Positions 1 to 5,608 of a stretch of 6,778 bases of DNA are shown here, in pieces. Under the pieces are notes generated by a model. The model searched no databases. It worked only from the letters and a program-made list of their open reading frames with translations, and was not told the origin of the DNA. Source of the stretch: DASRJG01 sp032124015. GTDB taxonomy: Bacteria > Acidobacteriota > Polarisedimenticolia > Polarisedimenticolales > DASRJG01. The translations under genes and the position numbers were made by a program. Numbering within the stretch: position 1 is the first letter of the stretch; each line of letters opens with the position of its first letter. The stretch lies in assembly GCA_032124015.1 (NCBI GenBank), contig JAQBEH010000061.1, positions 1 to 6,778 of the forward strand, written 5' to 3'.

Positions 1-85
1 AACCTCTGCGTGAGGCTTCGCACCTTGTCCGGGTAGCAGTGTGATTTGTCCGCCACCTGGGCGAATACCACACCTTGCTCGGGCG

Positions 86-125
86 GCTTGCAAAGCAGGG
101 GCCCTCCCAACTGAGCTACCGCCCC
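86..125 (-). pseudogene. 5' half of a tRNA-Ala(TGC) gene
   Basis: Read on the minus strand from 125 downward, the sequence follows the 5' half of a bacterial tRNA-Ala. It has acceptor strand GGGGCGG, TA, a D arm with GCTC / loop AGTTGGGA / GGGC, an anticodon-stem strand CCTGC, and loop TTTGCAA carrying anticodon TGC. Similarity stops two bases into the 3' strand of the anticodon stem, which should read GCAGG but reads GCCGC. No variable loop, T arm (GGTTCGA) or matching 3' acceptor strand appears in the remaining 85 bases. The D stem has a G-T pair and the bases after it differ from usual tRNA-Ala. I read this as a broken tRNA remnant, perhaps left by integration or rearrangement. A 3' half lying outside the window cannot be excluded. 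Confidence 0.6.
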
Positions 126-201
126 CGACGCCCGCCAAGATGGTGACTTACCCCGTGTTACCAACCCTTCCGAGACCGTGGGTGTGTCAGGTGCAGGCCG
201 G

Positions 202-813
202 TCAACCTACCGCCGGCGCTGCAGTCCCTTCTGCCTTCAGGGCCCACACCAATCCGACACCAGTCACAGTACCCATCACGGCGCCCCCAAGAGGGAGCGC
301 ACCGAGATTGCGCCACATGTCCAGCGCGGATTCGGGGTGTCCCGGCACCATGGCGAAGACGGTCACCACAGCAGCGAGCACCCAGCCGCCGCCGGACACC
401 ACCGCCCACATGTTGCCTCTCACGGAACGTGGTTGTAGACACCGCCGCTGCCACCAGCCCGTGAGCGAACCACCGACAGCAACAGCGAGCAAGAACGAGG
501 TCACGTTGTCCGCGGTGGACAACGCCCTCCAGCGCATGGCAACAATGTCCGCAATCAGGAATGGCGCTGTGATGCCGATGGCAGACGCCCATACCCATCG
601 CCTACTCGCGGCAAACCACTGCCGCGCGACCAACCATTGCGCGTAGCCGACGCCCAGCCCCACGCCAAGCGCAATAGGGAACTGCCCGCCCACACCGATC
701 CTCTCCAATGTGTCACCGAGGAGCCCCACCGCCACGATGCCGAGCAGCCAACCACCAAGCGTCGCGAGGACCCACCGGCGGACAAAATTGCGGCTCTTAG
801 AAGTCGGCTCCAT
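202..813 (-). CDS. Six-helix integral membrane protein, unknown function
   Basis: This 203-residue protein is very hydrophobic. Likely membrane segments lie near residues 14-33, 44-64, 73-92, 104-121, 134-155 and 169-192. Short basic loops such as RQWFAASRRW and WWQRRCLQPR separate them, and glycines are abundant. The GYAQWLVAR and LTGWWQRR segments recur at similar places in helices 2 and 4, which suggests internal duplication; the pattern resembles uncharacterised bacterial membrane proteins with GQWLVLRR-type motifs. The frame stays open 54 codons upstream, but the ATG at 813 is chosen because GAGGGA lies five bases before it and the extension reads through repeat sequence. There is no catalytic motif, so no transport or enzymatic role is assigned. 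The gene stands alone, and the tRNA remnant lies downstream on the same strand. Confidence 0.75.
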   Translation of the reverse strand: MEPTSKSRNFVRRWVLATLGGWLLGIVAVGLLGDTLERIGVGGQFPIALGVGLGVGYAQWLVARQWFAASRRWVWASAIGITAPFLIADIVAMRWRALSTADNVTSFLLAVAVGGSLTGWWQRRCLQPRSVRGNMWAVVSGGGWVLAAVVTVFAMVPGHPESALDMWRNLGALPLGGAVMGTVTGVGLVWALKAEGTAAPAVG

Positions 814-843
814 GCCTGTCCCTCGCCAAAACGCCATCCGCGT
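814..843 (-). repeat. Repeat family core, copy A
   Basis: This 30-base segment matches 5268-5297 at 29 of 30 positions and 3013-3042 at 26 of 30. It contains CCTCGCCAAAAC followed by CCATCCG on the plus strand. Only the core is present here: the downstream modules seen in the copies at 3012 and 5267 are missing. Its minus-strand 3' edge touches the start codon of the membrane protein gene. Confidence 0.85.
819..824 (-). promoter_or_regulatory. Ribosome binding site inside a repeat core
   Basis: On the minus strand this reads GAGGGA, five bases before the ATG at 813. It lies within the repeated core at 814-843, and the same bases occur in the copies at 3013 and 5268. The translation start of the membrane protein gene therefore appears to be supplied by the repeat. 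Confidence 0.5.
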
Positions 844-982
844 CGACACAGTTGGATTGAAGATCCCCCGCTTTCCTGCGCGAGTCAACCGGAGAGTGGC
901 GCCGCGCTGATCTGAGTTAACCAGAACGCGAAGTTCGAATTTCGAGGGGGATTGCGGCCCGGCAGGCTTTCTCACGCGGACG

Positions 983-1318
983 ATGCCCTCCCGGAGAGCT
1001 CAATCTAATGAAGCGTCACCGAGGGTGACTCCCGGCACCGTCCGTTACTGCGCGGTCACGAACTCCGCGACTGATTTCCCGGGAGTGAAAAGCCCCTTCA
1101 GAATCGACGGTTTGTCGACGCTTCGCTTGGTGAGCCTGCCCGCACAGGCCCAAGCAGATCGCGAATTCAACGCGGTTATGCGAATCGCGCAGTTGGGGTA
1201 CGCGTGGGAGCGCCGAGCGGCAGGTCGAACGACGGATCGCGCGCCCTCTGGCGGCGATATCTGGACCGTCGGCGTCGACGGCGTTTCCTTCCAGCCGGAT
1301 TACGAAACACCGCCTTGA
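983..1318 (+). CDS. Doubtful hypothetical protein
   Basis: This is an open frame of 111 codons ending in TGA at 1316-1318. I do not recognise the product. From about 1061 to the stop the third codon positions are G or C in roughly 70% of codons, and a stretch near residues 53-81 (LPAQAQADREF, then MRIAQLGYAWER) looks protein-like. That is modest support. Against it, no Shine-Dalgarno sequence precedes the ATG at 983 or any internal start, the overlapping minus frame is also open, and the N-terminal 25 residues look like random translation. It could be the remnant of a gene that has lost its 5' end. Confidence 0.22.
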   Translation: MPSRRAQSNEASPRVTPGTVRYCAVTNSATDFPGVKSPFRIDGLSTLRLVSLPAQAQADREFNAVMRIAQLGYAWERRAAGRTTDRAPSGGDIWTVGVDGVSFQPDYETPP

Positions 1319-1377
1319 CCGGAGTTCCTCATCCGTGTATTGGAGAGAGGGTCGACAACGAAACGCCGCGATGCGTC

Positions 1378-1382
1378 GGGAG
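1378..1382 (+). promoter_or_regulatory. Ribosome binding site fixing the pseudo-receiver start
   Basis: GGGAG lies six bases before ATG 1389. The upstream in-frame candidates at 1335 and 1371 have no such site at proper spacing, and the extension they would add precedes the first strand of the receiver fold. Confidence 0.5.
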
Positions 1383-1388
1383 TTCTTC

Positions 1389-1790
1389 ATGTGCCCACTC
1401 GTTCTAATCTCGGATCGGAATCCCAAACGATTGGAGCGCGTACGACATCTGCTCGAGAGCGAGGGGCTCGAGGCGGTTACGGCATCCGACTCGCAAGAAG
1501 CGATGCGTCTCTTCGTCCGACGAGAACCCGAGCTAACATTGCTCCAGGTCGATCCATCGGACGAACTCGGAATGGAGTTGTGCCGCGACATGAAGACCCT
1601 CAGCGCGGGTCGTCGGCGCTCGGTCGTCGTCGTCGCCCCACGCACGTCGCAACCCGCCGCCTTCGACGCAGGCTGCAACGCGTTCGTTGGTCGTAGATCG
1701 GGCTATGAATCACTCGTCCGAACGGTTCGTCGATTCCTGGGCTCCTACCGCAAGCCGCGCCGGACTGAGGCGATCGAGCTGAGTCGGTGA
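1389..1790 (+). CDS. Stand-alone receiver domain lacking the phosphoacceptor (pseudo-receiver)
   Basis: The 133-residue product follows the CheY-like receiver fold along its whole length: PLVLISDRNP (strand 1), RHLLESEGLEAVTASDSQEA (helix 1 to strand 2), ELTLLQVDPSDELGMELC (strand 3), VVVVAPRTS (strand 4), and AGCNAFVGRR with a final helix RTVRRFL. Key chemistry is missing. The phosphoacceptor Asp is Gln53 (LLQV instead of LLDV), the acidic pair is reduced to Asp9 plus Arg10, the switch Ser/Thr is Ala83, and the conserved Lys-Pro is Arg102-Arg103. Phosphorylation by a histidine kinase is therefore unlikely. The protein may work as a constitutive protein-interaction module or be decaying. No output domain follows. 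ATG 1389 is preferred because GGGAG at 1378-1382 precedes it by six bases and strand 1 begins at once. GTG 1335 and ATG 1371 are upstream alternatives. Confidence 0.78.
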   Translation: MCPLVLISDRNPKRLERVRHLLESEGLEAVTASDSQEAMRLFVRREPELTLLQVDPSDELGMELCRDMKTLSAGRRRSVVVVAPRTSQPAAFDAGCNAFVGRRSGYESLVRTVRRFLGSYRKPRRTEAIELSR

Positions 1791-1813
1791 TTCTATAGTT
1801 CCCGTTCACCGTG

Positions 1814-1984
1814 ATGGACTGCGTGCTCGCCTCGATGTCCCCCGACGACACCGCCGCGGCGCTGCGATTATTGAAGGTTCTTGAAGAGTGCCGGCAGATG
1901 GGCCCCGCCGAGGCTGAAGCGTGGCGACGGCGAATCACGGGGTGGGCGCGGTTCAACGAGGTGGGGGCGGAGGCGAGTGCGTGA
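1814..1984 (+). CDS. Small helical protein downstream of the pseudo-receiver
   Basis: This is a 56-residue frame bounded by an in-frame TAG at 1796-1798 and TGA at 1982-1984. Third positions are G or C in 45 of the 55 codons after the start, typical of real genes in a genome like this. The product has a charged, amphipathic helical pattern: MSPDDTAAALRLLKVLEECR, then PAEAEAWRRRITGWARF. That is consistent with a two-helix protein. I do not know a named family for it. It begins 23 bases after the pseudo-receiver stop and on the same strand, so the two may be co-transcribed. No clear Shine-Dalgarno sequence precedes ATG 1814, GTG 1811 or ATG 1835, so the start is uncertain and translational coupling is possible. 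Confidence 0.5.
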   Translation: MDCVLASMSPDDTAAALRLLKVLEECRQMGPAEAEAWRRRITGWARFNEVGAEASA

Positions 1985-2419
1985 GGCTCGCTGCCCACGA
2001 CGCGACATTCCCTTCATGATCGGTGTCGAACGGTGTGGACCACGCGCGCGCCCCCCGAAACTCATCATCGAGGGAGCCGGATTGGATTTTGGCGAGGCAC
2101 ACGTGGAGAATGTTGCTCGGGTCGCCCCGATGCTCGAGGGCGGCGACGCGTGCTTCCTCGAAGACGACGCGCTTCACGTTTTAGGAACGATTGTCGGGTT
2201 TCATGTGGAGGATCCTCAACTCGGTCAGACGCTCGCGTTCGGCGGAGCGGCGTAGCCGGCATGCGGTGTTGGGCGCTCACTCCAACCTGGATTCCTGATA
2301 ACGCTCCGGTGCGTATCGCATGGCTAGCAAACCGGTCGCTTCCTCGGGTTGACGCGCATGCTGTGCGGCATGTGATCGTCGCGACTTGCACTCGTCTCCG
2401 GCATGACGATATGAAAGGC
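1985..2419. other. 435-base interval without a convincing gene
   Basis: The stretch lies between the plus-strand small gene and the 3' end of the minus-strand lipoprotein gene. It carries an inverted repeat core at 2078-2101. A plus-strand frame at 2016-2255 is open, but it has no ribosome binding site and no recognisable product. No terminator with a T tract was seen for either flanking gene. Confidence 0.5.
2078..2101 (+). repeat. Repeat family core, inverted diverged copy E
   Basis: The reverse complement of this 24-base segment matches the core at 5271-5294 in 21 of 24 positions, including an uninterrupted CCTCGCCAAAA. It lies opposite in orientation to the other copies, and only the core is recognisable. 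Confidence 0.6.
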
Positions 2420-2875
2420 CTATTCCGACAACTCGGCCAAGACCCGAGAGCCCCAAGGACAGAAGCGACCGACCTGATCAATCCAGTAGTCAAGGTCGGC
2501 CTCGACATTTCCAGGCCGACCATCGCACAACTCGATGCTCACCTCCGCAAGATCCCAGTCACTCGGCTTGTGATGCCAGTGCCATCCCAGATTGTCGCCG
2601 CCATCTCCGCGGGCGATGGGTCCGTTGATGTGGAAGAGCCTGCTACCCAGTTCCTTGCGAAGCTCTGCGCGAGTCGTGGCGATCACCGAAGGCACCTCCG
2701 TCACGGCCACGAAGTTCTCAGCACCAGTCGCATCGTCCACCATACCGAACAGGAACTTGACCGGCTTGGATGTCGGCGGGTCCGGTGAGAGTGGTGAAGA
2801 GGATGGTTCCCTGCAGCCGATCGCGAGGAGGATCCAGACGACCAGGACGGGCGCGATCACAGAAGGCCACTTCAT
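2420..2875 (-). CDS. BP74-domain-like lipoprotein
   Basis: The 151-residue product opens with a lipoprotein signal peptide: Lys2, hydrophobic core VIAPVLVVWILLAIG, and Cys21 as the likely lipidated residue. A Pro/Ser-rich linker follows to about residue 37. The globular part runs from KFLFGMVDD to the end. Its C-terminal pattern (VSIELCDGRPGNVEADLD, then VGRFCPWGSRVLAEL) is the conserved signature I associate with the N-terminal domain of the BP74 family, first named from Dictyostelium. Other features fit that domain: a Glu/Arg-rich helix near 68-80 and a GWHWHHKPSDWDLAE segment whose Trp/His/Asp cluster could bind metal or ligand. The cellular role of the bacterial members is not known to me. 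ATG 2875 is chosen because AGGAGGGA lies five bases before it. The gene stands alone and is convergent with the pair at 1389-1984. Confidence 0.68.
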   Translation of the reverse strand: MKWPSVIAPVLVVWILLAIGCREPSSSPLSPDPPTSKPVKFLFGMVDDATGAENFVAVTEVPSVIATTRAELRKELGSRLFHINGPIARGDGGDNLGWHWHHKPSDWDLAEVSIELCDGRPGNVEADLDYWIDQVGRFCPWGSRVLAELSE

Positions 2876-3266
2876 CGATCTCCCTCCTGAACGGCTGTGT
2901 TCATGCCCCATGATGCCACGCACAACGCGTGGGCCGGGCGTTCATGCACTGGTCGGCACCTCGGCGACGACCGCGATCGTTGGATTGACCTTCTTTGGCG
3001 TGGTTGTCCCGCGCCTGTCCCTCGCCACAACTCCATCCGTCTTGAAAACGAACGACTCGCAATCGGAGGCGGCTCTCCTCCGCTTTCAGAGAGCGACAGA
3101 GCCCATGGGCACTGGAGAGCGCGAGTTTCGTCGAGTAGCGCGGCGGCCTGCCGTCTTTTCTGTCATGGTGCGCCTGCGGTGGTGTCCCCCCGCGCGTTGC
3201 AGACGCTGGCCTGCCGTGTGCCGAAAACCTCGCCGCAGTAGGGCGCCGGCTTGAACGGAGGTTCTC
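2876..3266. other. 391-base divergent intergenic region
   Basis: This separates the minus-strand lipoprotein gene from the plus-strand hydrolase, so it should hold both promoters. It contains the lipoprotein ribosome binding site at 2881-2888 and a CCACGC / GCGTGG hairpin (2916-2921, 2927-2932). It also contains repeat copy B at 3012-3107 and the hydrolase ribosome binding site near 3257. Promoter boxes could not be assigned, and open frames across it look like chance. Confidence 0.5.
3012..3107 (-). repeat. Repeat family, copy B (core plus second module)
   Basis: The core at 3013-3042 matches copy C at 26 of 30 positions. After a variable stretch about 14 bases shorter than in copy C, the segment 3071-3107 matches 5337-5373 at 33 of 37. 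The second module keeps two overlapping symmetries in both copies: GCTCTC/GAGAGC and GGCTCT/AGAGCC. The transcript could therefore form an imperfect hairpin. Confidence 0.85.
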
Positions 3267-3269
3267 ATC
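3257..3269 (+). promoter_or_regulatory. Strong ribosome binding site ahead of an ATC codon
   Basis: GGAGG at 3257-3261 is followed five bases later by ATC (3267-3269), in frame with the hydrolase. The upstream TGA at 3252-3254 leaves no ATG, GTG or TTG between it and the GTG at 3309. The 14 codons from the ATC complete a lipoprotein signal peptide, so this looks like the real initiation site. Confidence 0.45.
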
Positions 3270-3308
3270 CAGGTTCCGAGAGCGGCTTTCATCTTCTTCT
3301 TCACGGCA

Positions 3309-5000
3309 GTGGGCGCGATCTCCTGCGGGCCGTCGACATCAAGGCCGGGCGACGGCCCCGTCCTCGTCCCGATGCGGGATGGTGTCCAGTTGGCCACCGA
3401 CCTCTATTTTCCAGCGGAAGACAGGCCGCCGTACCCCGTGATCCTGATCCGTACGCCTTACAACAAGAGCTGGATGGCCAGTTACGGGAACTACTACACA
3501 CAGTCGGGCTACGTGGTGGCCATTCAGGACGTGCGAGGCCGGTGGGCGTCAGAAGGCGACTGGGAGCCGTTTCTCCACGAAGGAAAAGACGGGTTCGACG
3601 CCATTGAGTGGCTCGGGACTCAGGAATGGAGTACCGGCAAGGTGGGCATGGTGGGAGGGTCGTACTCCGGCACGGCCCAGTTCGCAGCCGCGATCGAGAA
3701 GCCGCCCCATCTGGTGACGATCGTGCCGAATGTCGCCCCGGCCATGCCTTTCGACAACATTCCGCGAGAGGGCGGAGCGCTGGCGCTTGGCTGGGCGTTG
3801 CGCTGGACGGACATCATCGAAAACGCCAAGACGGGACGGGAGCTGCAGGCCAAGCTTCAACGCAGCATCACCGACGACTGGTCGCAGGCGTTTGCGGGCC
3901 TACCCGTTGTCAACCTGGATCGTTCGGTTGTGGGCCGCGAAGTTCCTTACTTCCGCGACTGGGTAAGCCGCGCGCCCGGCGACGAGTACTGGGATCCGAT
4001 CTCGTACTTGTCGGCGCTCGAAGCGCTTGAGATCCCCGTGTTCCTGCAAAGCGGCTGGTTCGATCCAGGGACGCGCGGTGCCCGCCTCGCGTTTGAGCAC
4101 CTCACGCGTGGTCCCAAACGTCCCATTCGGATGATCCTGGGGCCCTGGGCTCACGGCGACCAGGGTACCCGCGCCGTGGGCGGTATCGACATGGGCGCCG
4201 AAGCGCAGCGCGATTTGATGAGCGAATACCGGCAGTGGTTCGACTTCTGGCTTAAGACCGACGCCGTCGACGCCCCGACGAAGCCAGGCGTAGAAGTGTA
4301 TGTGATGGGATCGAACCGCTGGCTCAACGGAGACCAGTACCCGCTCAGTGGGACATCCTTGCGTCCCTTGTACCTGGCCGGTTCCACGGGTGGAGGCACA
4401 CACGGCCGACTGGAGTGGCGCCAGCCCACCGCAGCCGAGGCCTTCGATACTTTCACCTACAACCCGGGCGCGCCCACGCCATCGTTTTACGCGGCGCTCA
4501 AGCGAGGCGCACTGGACGAATACCGCGCGCGGATCGACACGGGTCGTGACGTCCTGATCTACGAATCGGCACCACTCGAGCAACCACTCGACATCGTCGG
4601 TCCGATCGAAGCCAGACTGTTCGCGTCCTCATCGGCCAGGGACACGGACTGGACGGCGACGCTCTACGGGCTGACCGAGACGGGCGACGTCCGTGTTCTT
4701 GGTCTGACGTTCGGCATCCTGCGGGCTCGATTCAGGGAGTCCCTGACGAGTCCGTCGCTCCTTGATCCTGGAACGGTGTATCCCTTCGTCGTGGACCTCG
4801 GACACACGGCGGTGACCGTCCGTGCTGGTGAGCGGCTCCGGCTCGAGATTGCATCGGCCGCGTTTCCTGAGTTCTCGCGGAACCTCAATACCGGCGGGAA
4901 CAGCGAACTGGAAACGCAGTGGATCGAGGCGCGGCAGCGCATCTACCGGAGTTCCGTCCGGGCGTCTCATCTACTCCTGCCTGTCATGGACAATCGATAA
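3309..5000 (+). CDS. CocE/NonD family alpha/beta hydrolase, probable lipoprotein
   Basis: This serine hydrolase belongs to the X-Pro dipeptidyl-peptidase / cocaine esterase group, which cleaves acyl or peptide bonds; the substrate here is unknown. Counting from GTG 3309 (563 residues), the features are a substrate-entry segment VLVPMRDGVQLATDLYFP, likely oxyanion Tyr51 in RTPYNK, QDVRGRWASEGDW near 73-85, nucleophile Ser118 in GGSYSG, Asp252 in SGWFDP and His282 in GPWAHG. A beta-rich C-terminal domain follows from about 320, ending in the family-typical GERLRLEIASAAFPEFSRNL. The length is normal for the family and the triad is complete. GTG 3309 has no ribosome binding site. Translation more likely begins at ATC 3267, giving a signal peptide with R5, core AAFIFFFTAVGAI and lipobox Cys20 (Cys6 in the numbering used here). 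That would place the enzyme on a membrane surface. It appears monocistronic. Confidence 0.93.
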   Translation: MGAISCGPSTSRPGDGPVLVPMRDGVQLATDLYFPAEDRPPYPVILIRTPYNKSWMASYGNYYTQSGYVVAIQDVRGRWASEGDWEPFLHEGKDGFDAIEWLGTQEWSTGKVGMVGGSYSGTAQFAAAIEKPPHLVTIVPNVAPAMPFDNIPREGGALALGWALRWTDIIENAKTGRELQAKLQRSITDDWSQAFAGLPVVNLDRSVVGREVPYFRDWVSRAPGDEYWDPISYLSALEALEIPVFLQSGWFDPGTRGARLAFEHLTRGPKRPIRMILGPWAHGDQGTRAVGGIDMGAEAQRDLMSEYRQWFDFWLKTDAVDAPTKPGVEVYVMGSNRWLNGDQYPLSGTSLRPLYLAGSTGGGTHGRLEWRQPTAAEAFDTFTYNPGAPTPSFYAALKRGALDEYRARIDTGRDVLIYESAPLEQPLDIVGPIEARLFASSSARDTDWTATLYGLTETGDVRVLGLTFGILRARFRESLTSPSLLDPGTVYPFVVDLGHTAVTVRAGERLRLEIASAAFPEFSRNLNTGGNSELETQWIEARQRIYRSSVRASHLLLPVMDNR

Positions 5001-5008
5001 GCGGGATT

Positions 5009-5033
5009 CGCCGTCGGCTTCGGCCGCGATGGC
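5009..5033 (+). terminator. Hairpin after the CocE-like gene, possible terminator
   Basis: CGGC (5015-5018) and GCCG (5023-5026) enclose a TTCG tetraloop, with outer GCC/GGC complementarity across small bulges. It starts about ten bases after the stop codon. No T tract follows, so intrinsic termination is uncertain. Confidence 0.3.
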
Positions 5034-5089
5034 ACGCATTGATCACGTCCACCTTCACGGGGGCGCACGGTCGGGCCGCCACGGCGGAG

Positions 5090-5266
5090 TCAGCCGCCGG
5101 CCACCGCCTGGGTAGAAGCGCGGGCGCGCTGCTCTTCCTCCAGAACTTCAAGCGCGCGATCGGTGGCGCCCGCCATCGCGAACGACTCCGAGATGTGAAA
5201 GGTGATGTGAGAATCCAGCGGCCGTGCGTCGATGGACGCGAGATACTTCAGGCCGCGCGGTCTGAT
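5090..5266 (-). pseudogene. Truncated C-terminal remnant of a TPR-type protein
   Basis: On the minus strand the frame ending at TGA 5090-5092 reads RPRGLKYLASIDARPLDSHI and then FHISESFAMAGATDRALEVL before a short unrelated tail. The SHITFHISESFAMAGATDRALEVLEE portion fits a tetratricopeptide helix pair (A-G-x-x-x-x-A-L-x-x-L spacing). No start codon precedes it outside the repeat. The similarity begins exactly where repeat copy C ends, and the tail RARASTQAVAGG looks like chance sequence. The parent protein was probably much longer. This is a fragment cut off on both sides, not a functional gene. The assignment rests on a short motif and is moderate. Confidence 0.4.
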
Positions 5267-5410
5267 CGCCTGTCCCTCGCCAAAACCCCATCCGCGTTGG
5301 AACCGAACGGTTCCGCACACGGTGTAGTGCGCCGTCGGCTCTCCTTCGCCGTCAGAGAGCGACAGAGCCAATGACCGGCTCCCCACTCGTAACGCACCTC
5401 AAACCCGAAG
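5267..5410 (-). repeat. Repeat family, copy C (longest copy)
   Basis: This copy contains all modules: the core (5268-5297), a palindrome GGAACCGAACGGTTCC at 5299-5314 (7-bp arms, 2-base centre), the second module shared with copy B (5337-5373), and a third module at 5375-5410 shared with 6611-6646 (32 of 36). Read on the minus strand the first frame is open across most of it (FGFEVRYEWGAG, then LCRSLTAKESRRR, then FGSNADGVLARDR). Copy B keeps part of the same reading (LCRSLKAEESR). The repeat may therefore descend from coding sequence. Confidence 0.85.
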
Positions 5411-5595
5411 CCGTTCAGTGGGAATAGCGGAACGGCGAGCTTTCTTGACGGGCGAAGCCTCGCCAGAGAGGAGGCGGAAGAGCCCTGCGATGGTCAGAGC
5501 CGGCGAGCGTCGTCCAGGAATCAAGCGCAGCTACCTTCCCCCAATGAAACAAGAATATGCCCGAGGCAGGAGGATCGTCCTACGATGCCGACTTC

Positions 5596-5604
5596 AAGGA
5601 GGTG
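5596..5604 (+). promoter_or_regulatory. Near-perfect ribosome binding site
   Basis: AAGGAGGTG lies four bases before ATG 5609 and decides between it and the in-frame ATG at 5585. Choosing 5609 also places a signal peptide exactly at the N terminus. Confidence 0.75.
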
Positions 5605-5608
5605 CCCG

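Larger units (their letters stand above)
814..1388. other. 575-base interval with repeat core and no convincing gene
   Basis: Besides the repeat core, this stretch holds a near-palindrome CGAAGTTCGAATTTCG at 929-944 (14 of 16 symmetric), a possible operator for the gene starting at 813. It also holds a perfect hairpin, GTCACC at 1015-1020 and GGTGAC at 1024-1029 with a 3-base loop. One weak open frame at 983-1318 is listed separately. I could not identify a promoter with confidence. Confidence 0.5.
5001..5608. other. 608-base interval with repeat and gene debris
   Basis: Between the two hydrolase genes lie a possible terminator hairpin, a minus-strand TPR remnant, repeat copy C and a 7-bp stem GCCGTTC / GAACGGC (5410-5416, 5430-5436). 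The last 90 bases before the next gene include a short near-palindrome AGGATCGTCCT at 5571-5581 that could be an operator. No intact gene is seen. Confidence 0.5.

Noticed and set aside
814..975. 54-residue N-terminal extension of the membrane protein (start at 975)
   Set aside because: It reads through the repeat core and sequence without protein character, while ATG 813 has a good ribosome binding site directly before a membrane segment.
1016..1678. 220-codon minus-strand frame
   Set aside because: Its first part is antisense to the receiver domain gene and the rest has no recognisable content.
2016..2255. Plus-strand frame encoding about 79 residues
   Set aside because: It has no ribosome binding site and no recognisable motif, it includes the inverted repeat core, and the opposite strand is open over the same bases.
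2033..2788. 251-codon plus-strand frame
   Set aside because: It lies antisense over the BP74-like lipoprotein gene, which has a signal peptide, a ribosome binding site and a family signature. The plus frame is Arg/Pro-rich shadow sequence.
1313..3271. Similar segments at 1313-1332 and 3250-3269 (CTTGA, CGGAG, TCATCC)
   Set aside because: About 17 of 20 bases match, but a pair this similar is expected about once by chance in a window of this size, and the flanks do not continue the match.
5267..5410. Integron attC site or cassette array
   Set aside because: Repeat length, internal symmetry and unrelated cargo genes recall a cassette array. But no RYYYAAC ... GTTRRRY pair in the correct order flanks any copy: in copy C the GTT box comes before the AAC box on both strands. 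No integrase gene is visible.
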